Source of the DNA: Apteryx mantelli | Lineage: Eukaryota; Chordata; Aves; Apterygiformes; Apterygidae | Assembly (NCBI RefSeq): GCF_036417845.1 | Contig: NC_090013.1 | Coordinates: 5,001 to 69,000 of the forward strand | Length of the DNA stretch: 64,000 nucleotides | Direction: 5' to 3' | Part shown: one piece after another, positions 50,001 through 64,000 of the stretch | Layout: every line of letters begins with the position of its first letter | Numbering within the stretch: the first letter of the stretch is position 1 | Notes under the pieces: model-generated | Database searches by the model: none | The model's input: the letters and a program-made list of their open reading frames with translations, nothing else | What the model was told of the DNA's origin: nothing | Made by a program: the position numbers and the translations under genes

Positions 50001-50169
50001 CATAAATGTAAGTGTGTGGGATTATGAGGCTATATACAAAATTAATTATAAACAATTATAAACAGGAACTTTTTTCTTCAAAAGGCAATGGAGATAGTAG
50101 AAGCCATTTCTTACCTCTCAGATACCTGCGCTGCTTCCCACTCAGTGGGCTTGAATATCTTCCTCCCAT
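38049..50169 (-). CDS. NIBAN3: Niban-like protein 3 (FAM129C), complete
   Basis: Niban family protein; the human orthologue is noted mainly in B cells, with molecular role unclear. Fourteen coding exons: 50169-50115, 47413-47283, 46200-46069, 45596-45482, 44334-44167, 43639-43524, 43407-43303, 42469-42307, 41609-41422, 40907-40752, 40470-40354, 40127-40020, 39157-39046, 38263-38049. Phases agree throughout and give 626 aa. The start MGGRYSSPL matches the family N-terminus and fits an N-myristoylation pattern (G2, S6). A PH-like domain spans about residues 63-200, including RWKENYFVLLGDFTLEWF and HPFRRHFCF. The rest is helical (LEKKIRPDLDQ, QEWLVQIFLPFLLKHLES). The last exon contains an alternative donor-like TCAG|GTGAG at 38066. 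Confidence 0.93.
43411..43449. repeat. NIBAN3: C11-A28 homopolymer at NIBAN3 acceptor
   Basis: On the minus strand this reads T28 then G11 then TAG, ending at the acceptor of coding exon 7 (43407). The G-run separates the pyrimidine tract from the AG, which is unusual for a mammalian-type 3' splice site. Confidence 0.85.
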
Positions 50170-50216
50170 CTTCTGCTTCAGTGTGCTCACTGCCTACCAG
50201 GCTTCAAGGTCAGGAT
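50170..50216 (-). other. NIBAN3: NIBAN3 5' UTR portion of the start exon
   Basis: An acceptor CTTCCTCAG ends just before 50216, so the start codon exon probably begins with 47 nt of 5' UTR and an untranslated exon lies further upstream. A candidate is the segment ending with the donor CTGAG|GTAAGT at about 52980. Confidence 0.5.
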
Positions 50217-52979
50217 CTGAGGAAGAGAGAGGACGTACCACACACCGATTTTTTAAGTTCTTAAAGCAGCAGAGATTGTCCTTTTCTGTCATACTCTCCT
50301 CCAGCTCATAAATATTCAAATAACATCTCTCATATCAGCCCTTTGTCTACACCCCTACTCACAAAATAAGCCTTAAAGAGGCAGCAGCACCACAGTCCCT
50401 CTGCCCACACGCTCCCCTTTCTCACAGGCTTTACCCCTAAGCCTCTGATGTTAAAAGGGTACTACCTTGATTTCTGCTTTATTTTCAAGACTGTGGAGTC
50501 AGTGAGAATTCATGCTCAACATCACCCTAGCTATGCTCTCACAGCGGGTTAGGACTAGCTCACAGTGAACTGGATACAATGGAACTGTAAAGTGAATAAC
50601 GAACACACCGCATTTCTTTACTGAACTGCAAGTGCAATTTCCATCCTAGAAATATTGCTGCTTAGTGTTAGTTAAATACAAAGCAAAAATGCAACTATTC
50701 AAGACAAGCCTGTTTGCCCTGGAATTTAAGGTTAGGATGCTAAAGCAGTACAGCCTGTAAATTTACATGATGCTGTGAACTGCACTACCAGATTTATCAG
50801 ATGCTCTTGGTACTCCTTCATACTCTACTCACTTCTCTCCCTCTCAGCTACCGCTGCACAAGACATCCCACAACAAACTTCAGGAGGGGCCTCTGCTTGT
50901 GTTAGGGGATAATGCATTTGGGAGCGAGGCAGAAGTGAATGAGTGGGATACGATAAGGGGATTTTTCTGAGTTATTTCTAAATTTGAAAGCATGTCATGG
51001 AAATAACACTGGTCATTGCTTTACTCTGCACCTGCTCTCAGTTCTCAGTTCCCTAATTAAGCTGACCTAAATTATCTTCCACTTTTACTGTTATGCAACT
51101 GACAATTTTTGATACCCTTCACACCCCACAGAACATGTAGAAACAGGAAACCCTGAGCAGAAATGTTCAGCACTTGCATCAGTTCTTAGACTGGTCAAAA
51201 AGCCAAAGTACTTCTAATATAGAGAAATCAACAGGGGAGACTTCAGGGGGGGAAAAAAAAAGGCCCTATAAAACCAGGTGGAAAAAGAGTTCAGAATCAT
51301 TAAAGTGATAATACTGTGCCACACAACAGAGAGAAGCAGCTTTCTACAAACATGGCACTTGGAGGCGGGATGAACCAGCTGTGTCTCTTGGCTATTTGGA
51401 AGTCTAGCACTATGCATTTTTGGATTCACATTTGCACAACTATCTTATTAAATCTTCCACAGTATGGCAGGCATGAGACTCAGGACACATGTCACTTGAG
51501 ATGAAAGGTGCAATTTGCATTAATAAGATTTTGAGTTTGAAAGTCTTGTCTGTACACATCTACTTTGTTTATTTCATATTTTAAGATGCAGAGCTCAACA
51601 ATCAGGCAGACATAAACATGATTTTAGTAATGTTTGTACTTCTTTAACTCACAAATCCTTTTACTCTCACCAATTCCTATAGTTCTTTCACCAGTTCATC
51701 AATTAAATTGGACATTACTTCTTTTCTGCGAAGGACTGGCAATGAGAACAAGGGGTAATGGAATAAAACATAAAAAGGGATAGGAGTTCCCAAACTGACA
51801 GCATGCCCCATCTTCTCAAGAGCAAAAATCAAAAAGGAATTGAAACAATTCTGACTTCTCTAGATGCTGAACTCAATACTGGAAAAGAGTGAACAACTAT
51901 AAAAAGGGAGGCTGACATGATAACTGGTAATGAAGTCACAGGAGTCTCATCAGAAATGAGTCTCATGGAGGAGACAGAGCTCTTGATAAAGAGACATGGA
52001 GACTTCACGAGATGTTGGGGAAAATATGTTTAACTTGGTCTGTGAATAGCAGAAAGATGAAAGCAGCAGTAAAAGTAGGTGGGTGGGGAGGAGAAAACTG
52101 GTGCATGTCAAACACTGAAAGCACTGCACACAAGATTCCTCCATGGCTTCCTTCCCTGTATGAAAGAGGGGGAAGGGGGGAAGGGGGGAAGGGGGAGAAA
52201 TCAGAGGAGTACAGATGCATTTTTCTGCCTGGCACTTCAGTTGGCAAGTTTGCTTCCTCCTCCAGCACCAAGACCACATCTGCCCTCAGAGACAAACAGC
52301 AGCAAGAATCACAGATGCAAAGATGTTTTACCAGTTTGTGACATTCTATCTGGATCTCCTTATAACTAATTTCAAAGATAGCCTATGGGAACAATGAGAA
52401 CAGTCACTAACCAGTCCTATTTTATAGCTCCTACCAGAATTCATGCCCCTAGGAAAATTATGCTACAGAGGACAATAAGCAACAGAGGCAAACCAAGAAT
52501 CATGCAGACAACTCTTGCACACTTTGTTGGTGAAGGCTGAACAGTTTATACTCCAGTAATTGTTGCCAAGGTTTATTAGATTATGGCTCTGAAAGGATGA
52601 GATATGTCCTAAAAAGGGAACAGATGTGTCCTGCACTGTAATTTCAATTCCGCTACACTTGTCAACAGCAAACTGCTCAAAGTCCTGTCCAGGTTCTGCA
52701 CAACTGATTTGTAAAAATCGTATCACCTTCCATTTACAACCCAGGAATCTGAATTCCTGGGTTTTGTTCCCACGTCTGGCACGGAAATGCTGCATTTCCT
52801 AGGAGATAAGTCATCTATCTTTCCCGACTCAGCTTCTTCATCTGTAAAGACTGGAATACTTTTTCTTGCCAGCTATGCACTAACAGATTGCTGGACTCCG
52901 TGCAAACTCAAAACATTCTGAAACCAACAGCTGAAAGCATAACAAAGGAGGACTGAAAGCCTCTGAGCCAAAAACTTAC
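50217..52979 (-). other. NIBAN3: Probable NIBAN3 5' intron, nothing else recognised
   Basis: AT-rich sequence without a supported exon. Contains a G-rich microsatellite of GGGGGAA-like units near 52168-52197. Frames up to 110 codons lack domains. Confidence 0.45.
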
Positions 52980-53045
52980 CTCAGTCCGTTTGTAGATTGT
53001 TCTTCTTGGACTGGTTATGCTCCTAGGAGTGCATCACTAGAATTT
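52980..53045 (-). other. NIBAN3: Candidate NIBAN3 untranslated first exon
   Basis: Sequence ending in the strong donor CTGAG|GTAAGT at 52980 on the minus strand. Its frames are closed, which suits a 5' UTR exon. The 5' limit is arbitrary, and no CpG island or TATA box was seen. Confidence 0.3.
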
Positions 53046-53204
53046 ATCTGAGCTTCAGGATGCCACCTAAAGAGCAGCAGCCCCTCTCCCTCCTCATGTG
53101 TCCAAAATACATGTATGAGTTTCTTCAGTGGTAATCTCTCGACAGTCTAGATTCATGAATAGTATAACCAAAGATCTCTAACAGAAACTAAAGAACAGAC
53201 CCTC

Positions 53205-53325
53205 TACATATATACAAAAACCAGGATAGGAGAAGCCACTGACCCTATGTTTCACACGTGAACTAAGGACAGTTAAAGTCAGGATTATAACGAAGACAAA
53301 TAACCTGAGGGCAGTCCAACAAAAC
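53205..53325. repeat. Dispersed repeat, copy A
   Basis: About 120 bp also found, in the same orientation, at 54872-54990 in PGLS intron 4-3 sequence, about 80-85% identical. Shared words include ACTAAGGACAGTTAAA and GAAGACAAATAACCTGAG. Either a duplicated segment or two copies of an old transposable element. Confidence 0.7.
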
Positions 53326-53549
53326 CAGCAAGGGAAACAAAAGATTATCCTAAAGCCAGAGAGTTCAGGGGTGTTCCAAGTCTTGCCACCCTGACATTTG
53401 CAGGACAGCGAGAGGACAGAGAGAGGACAGACAGCAAGAGTCCAGGATATCCAAAATCCCACACCTGCTCCTTCAATTCTTGGTTGCTATTCACACAACA
53501 TTGTGACCAGGTGAAAAAGTAAACGAGCAGAATAGCTGAAATTTTTATC

Positions 53550-53555
53550 TTTAAT
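53550..53555 (-). terminator. PGLS: Possible PGLS polyadenylation signal
   Basis: ATTAAA on the minus strand about 375 bp past the PGLS stop. It is the nearest recognisable signal downstream. Confidence 0.4.
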
Positions 53556-53730
53556 ATTGTACATTCATTTGACATCACAGCGACCATTCACAAAACAGAC
53601 TGCATTATACTGTCACCTTGTGCAATTTCAAGCATTTCCATTTGCAACTAGAAACCAGATGCATACGTCCCGTACCAAGCCAAAGAGATTATTACACAGT
53701 GCTCCACAAAGTACCACTTGTTCCAAAAAA

Positions 53731-53732
53731 AG

Positions 53733-53769
<37 letters not shown>

Positions 53770-53789
53770 GAGAGAGAGAGAGAGAGAGA
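53731..53789. repeat. (AAT)n-(AG)n compound microsatellite
   Basis: About 12 copies of AAT followed by about 9 copies of AG, located in the likely PGLS 3' UTR. Frames rich in Asn or Tyr here are artefacts. Confidence 0.95.
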
Positions 53790-53930
53790 TAGTGTTAGTT
53801 CTGTGTCACCCCCAAGTACTACAACCAAATGTGGAGTCCTTGATCTGGAATGTTACACAGCTAGTTCTGTGCAGGTACTGCATTTACTGCTGCCAGATTC
53901 CTACCAGAAAATCTAGTCAAACATTTGGTT

Positions 53931-56187
53931 CTACAAGATTGAATGTTTCTCAAAGGGAACAGTCAATTCCTTGGCTGCAGACTCATCCAGGAACCAGTGC
54001 AGCTGCCCAGTATGAGGTTGAACAAGAGCAGCGGGAAGGGGCTTTTCCTCATCACCTTCCAAAATGCGCTGTTCAAAGAAACAGAACAGTGTTTCAGCAG
54101 AGTGGTCAGTGAAAGAGTATTGCAAACCAACAACATGAACCTTAAATCATTCACATCTTAAAAAAAAGCTTCAGAGTTTGACTAAAATACTACCATGTTT
54201 TTACCCCTATCCCTGTAGAAAGCAGACCTTTGATTAAATGGCAGGTGTAACTATTTGGCCTGGCTCTCCAGAAAAGTCAGTAAATCAGTCTTCCCCCAAA
54301 ATATCTGCTGACAATCTGGATTTTCATTAAAAAGATTAATCTTTTGTTTTCAAACCATACATACCTTTAAAATAGCAGCTTTACCTTCCCCTGTAGCAAC
54401 AAACACAACAGTCCGTGCTGCATTAAGCACGGGTAGAGTTAATGTTATCCGCTCTGGTGGTGGCTTTGGAGAATCAGTAATGGCAGCAACGATTTTCTCT
54501 TTCTCCTGTCAGGGCAAAAAAGCGTGGGAAAAAAAAAAAAATCAGAATAAAGCAAGAGAACCACTCAAGGCAGATATGGTATATTCCAAACAGAGGAGTA
54601 AGTTGCCTGACTCTAAGCAATGAATAAGGTAAAAGATCGTTACTGAGGACAATCTAGGATATAGCAGCAGATTCCTAAAACTTTTCACATCTCCGCCTAA
54701 ATCGAGATCTCCTTTGTTCACTCCAAGGAGTCCAAGATCAGACTACTAGTCTTACGAACGCAATTTGTGAGCTACTCATTAAAACAGCAGAGCAATAGCA
54801 TCCATATATTCACTCAGAGTTAAACTCCAGTGGAGAGACAATGATGTTCTGTCAGAGTCATGAGCACAACCACATACATACAAAAAACAGGACAGGAGGA
54901 GCCACTAACCCCATGTTTCACACATCAACTAAGGACAGTTAAAATCAGAATTATCAGGAAGACAAATAACCTGAGAGCAGTCCAATAAGCACAACTCGTA
55001 TTTTGTTAAGCCAAATCCCCTCCTGGTTCTACAAGCTTACCTGTAAAAGGGGATGATCTGGAAAGAGGGAGCAAGTGTGACCATCTGGCCCCACTCCCAA
55101 AATCAGTAAATCAAAGACAGGGAGGTTCTCACCCTGAAAAGCCTATAAAAAAACCCAAAAGATTAAACAGAAGATAAAAACCTTGGTCACTCAGATAGGT
55201 GGCATATTGCAAGGGAGTAAGTTCTACTGGGAACTGAACTGTAAAAGCACAGGACGCTGCTGCTACTCTATCACGATGAATTTCTAGTCAGGCCGTAAAG
55301 CTTCTGGGGTGCCCCACGCTTGAGTGCCCTGTTGTGTGGTATAATCACCTGACAGGGGAGAAAGAACAGCAGCGGTTCACGTCCCTTTGCCAGAGCAGTC
55401 ACTGATAAACTAAGCCGGAACAAAACATCACAAAGAGCATGCACAAAGCTACCCGGAAAAGCTTCTCCTCAGCGCTGGCCCTTCCCTAAGCCCGTTCGCC
55501 ACATCAGCTCAGAGAAGAGCCCTGTTCCTGAAGGCATCGCGTTTGCTGTTTGGCCAGCGAGGCGCCTGCCCTTTCTACAGGGAAAACGCGAGGGGATGCG
55601 GAGCCCGGCCGGGGCGCCTTTCGCCCGGTAACCCCCACAGGAGACACCAGCTCCCGGCGCCGGGGAGCTTCGCCCGCCCCCCTGGGAAGCGGCGGCCCGG
55701 AGCTGCCGGTGCAGCCCCCGCGCCAGCCGGTACCTCTCGGAGCTTGGCGGCGTAGTCGGCAGCGGCGGCGGTCGCGGGCAGGCCGGGGGTGACGGCGAGC
55801 ACCTGCCGCTCGGGCACGGGCAGCCGCGGCAGCAGCTGGGCCTGAGGAGACGAGCGAAGGTCTGTCAGGGGCGGCCCGGGCGCGGCAGCCCGCGCCGCCC
55901 CCGCCCCCGGCCCCGCTCACCTTGTAGGCCCCGAAGGTGCTCTCCGGGTGCCCGGGCGGCACCAGGCGCTCGTCGCAGAAGGCCAGGAGCCAGCGGGCCG
56001 GCGCGGCGGGGCCGGCGGCGGCCGGGAGCTCCTGGGAGAGGATCCGCACCAGGCTCCCGCCCGAGAGCCCCAGCGAGAAGCGGCCGCCGGCCTCGGCCGC
56101 GCGCTGGGCCACCAGCTGGGCCAGGGAGGAGCCCAGCTCCTGCGGCGAGGGGAACACCGAGATGTGGCGGGGCGCGGAGCGGGGCAT
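53931..56187 (-). CDS. PGLS: 6-phosphogluconolactonase, complete
   Basis: Cytosolic enzyme that hydrolyses 6-phosphogluconolactone to 6-phosphogluconate, step two of the oxidative pentose phosphate pathway. Five coding exons, all phase 0: 56187-55921, 55841-55734, 55142-55041, 54505-54365, 54068-53931; 251 aa (human 258). The start ATG gives [19 protein letters not shown]. Family motifs: LSGGS at 41-45, FCDERLVP at 70-77, [14 protein letters not shown] at 140-153, and GEGKA in exon 4. The C-terminus [20 protein letters not shown] matches the animal enzyme. Frames continuing upstream of this ATG on the minus strand are GC-driven and were not used. Confidence 0.96.
54872..54990. repeat. Dispersed repeat, copy B
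   Basis: Matches copy A at 53205-53325 in direct orientation. It lies in the intron between PGLS coding exons 4 and 3. Confidence 0.7.
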
Positions 56188-56460
56188 GGCCGGGCCGGGC
56201 CGGGCGCGGCGACTACGAGCTCGGGGGCGGCGGCCGCCGGGCACGGCCGGAAGCGGCGCGCCGTACCGTGCCCGGGCGGCTGTGGAAAGGCCGGAAGGGG
56301 CGGAGCCCCCAGCCGCCGCGTTGCCCAGCAACCCAACGCCTCGGGGAAAGCGCGAGAGCTCGGCCGCAGGCCGCCCGGCCCCACGGGTGCCCGCGTGGGA
56401 CACGCCGCAGGAAGCGCGCCCGGCCGCCGCTGCGCAGCAACCTCCCGCCCTGGCTGCAGC
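55560..56460. promoter_or_regulatory. PGLS: CpG island at PGLS 5' end
   Basis: Very CpG-rich sequence covering PGLS exons 1-2 and about 270 bp upstream, including ETS-like CCGGAAG sites near 56248 and 56292. The PGLS start site probably lies between 56190 and 56300. Open frames on both strands are composition artefacts. Confidence 0.8.
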
Positions 56461-57919
56461 TGGATGAAAAGACACAAAAAGGCACCGTCCATATCACATT
56501 TACAGTTTTACAGCATCGGCAGTTACTCGGTTTCAGCTATCCAAACACTTAAACATCATGATTGAAAAGCATGAGCAAGGTCCTTATAAAAATACCGTGC
56601 ACAAAGCACTAGTCTCTGACAGAGCGAGGAAGAGGCTTCGGGTCAAACTCCGTGTCAGCGCTCCCCAGGCAAACACACAGCCAGCACCCCTGTGACAGGG
56701 GCAGCAGCAGAACGTGGCTCCTCCACCACAGATTGCATAACCAGGTATTAGTTCATCTGAGGTTCCTTAAGGCATCAACGGATGGATAGCACGCACGAGG
56801 CGTGAGGCTCCCAGTCCCTCGGGGGGGGGGGGGGGGGATGGGACAGGCCAGGCACCCACCCCAAAATGATTACACTGACACACAAAGGCCCAGCCTGTAA
56901 ATCTTAAAACACAGAACTGAACAGAGTTGTAATGCTGGTAAGAACACATGGAAACAGATGTCCTGCAGCTGTAGGTTTCTCCGATATTGAAAAAACAAAC
57001 AAACAGTGGTTTGAAATCACTCTCCTGGTTTGTTTCTGGTGACCCAGGTCTGTGTTCCGGGCTCACCTCCTCTCCTGCAGCTGGCCAGTGAAAGGTGACA
57101 GGGCAAATCAAAGCACAGCAGCATCAAAATTAACATTTCCTAAGGCTTTGCATTAGCATGGTGTAACATTGCCACACAGCTCCTGGCTGGTGCGGCCATT
57201 TAGCATGCTGTCTCCTAGGGAGGGAACAAGCACACTGGTGTCTTCACTCGCCTGTCCTCCTAGGCGCAGCTCTGTAGAGCAGCATCGCTCTGCTCATGTT
57301 CAACAGCTGGTGTCCACAGTACGTTTTTTCATCAGCTAGCAACTTACTCATCCTGTATATCAAAGCCTGTAATGACTCCAGATGCTATCCTAACTAATGT
57401 GCGTAATCCTCCAGCCCTAAGGGCATGACACACTTCAATGTGAGTTTTCCAGTGTGTAGTTAAAGTAAAATGTGAGCTAAGACAATTAAAGGACAATTAA
57501 GGTCCGCCTGAAGCAAACACTATTAGAAGTCTTCTAGCTTGGTAAGTAAAGTTCAGAGTTGAAGCAGAAAGAAACCTGTGCAGGGCACAAACATCCCCAT
57601 TTATCCTCAGGACATAAATAAATATAACCATAAAACTTCTCCCAGGTTGCACAAAGGACCTGGGTTTGTAGTGGTTACAAAAAATACTCTCTCTAGATGT
57701 TTAACAGCAGATTAATGGTACGTCAGTGCTCATTGAAGGAGCAGGTCACAGGTTAATGTGCTTTAGACAAGGGAAACATCCCATAAAGATTTTTCCCTGC
57801 TAGTGATTCACGGTTTAAGGATCTCACATTGCATATTAAGCAGGAATCCACTGCTTCCCACAAGCATCACCCCTTCAATTAGTCATAGTTTTCTGTAAAA
57901 AGACTGGCTTCAGACTAGA
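56461..57919. other. Intergenic PGLS-SLC27A1, partly SLC27A1 3' UTR
   Basis: No coding exon was recognised. The SLC27A1 3' UTR should occupy the right part, but I found no canonical AATAAA on the minus strand. A G17 run lies at 56821-56837. Confidence 0.5.

Positions 57920-64000
<6,081 letters not shown>

Noticed and set aside
55504-56492. Upstream extension of the PGLS frame and overlapping GC-rich frames
   Set aside because: The ATG at 56187 matches the family N-terminus. Upstream residues are Ala/Arg/Pro-rich CpG-island translation.

Overview
The window is the end of a vertebrate chromosome, most likely a bird microchromosome. Three observations support this. It opens with about 7.2 kb of almost perfect CCCTAA telomere repeat. 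It then passes through about 20 kb of GC-rich, repeat-laden subtelomere. It ends in four compact, intron-containing genes in the order COLGALT1, NIBAN3, PGLS, SLC27A1, all on the minus strand. The same four genes are neighbours in human 19p13.11, a segment whose avian counterpart is chicken chromosome 28. The species was not determined. Gene names come from exon-by-exon translation and recalled family sequences, not from a database search.

Layout. 1-7512: telomere, variant-repeat zone and a CCCCCA array. 7513-9720: AT-rich subtelomere with a purine-rich tract and several hairpins. 9721-16095: four diverged tandem copies of a 1.2-1.9 kb subtelomeric unit; one copy carries an 841-bp solo LTR with a 5-bp target duplication. 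All four copies keep splice-site-flanked mini-exons on the minus strand, so the array may be transcribed towards the telomere. 16100-19400: a few isolated exon-like segments, a possible plus-strand promoter and an 81-bp-unit minisatellite. 20467-21137: a 61-bp tandem array with 11 exactly spaced copies of a promoter-like motif set, followed by a CpG-rich, C-rich region. 22-28 kb: minisatellites and a possible unrecognised minus-strand gene.

Genes. COLGALT1 (12 coding exons, 609 aa, complete) is an ER collagen galactosyltransferase ending in RDEL. NIBAN3 (14 coding exons, 626 aa) is a PH-domain Niban-family protein. PGLS (5 exons, 251 aa) is the pentose-phosphate lactonase. SLC27A1 is cut by the window edge: its nine 3'-terminal coding exons, from the AMP-binding motif to the stop, are present. 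All exon phases within each model join without a frame break. The genes are unrelated in function and share orientation and synteny only. No tRNA, rRNA or CRISPR array was seen.
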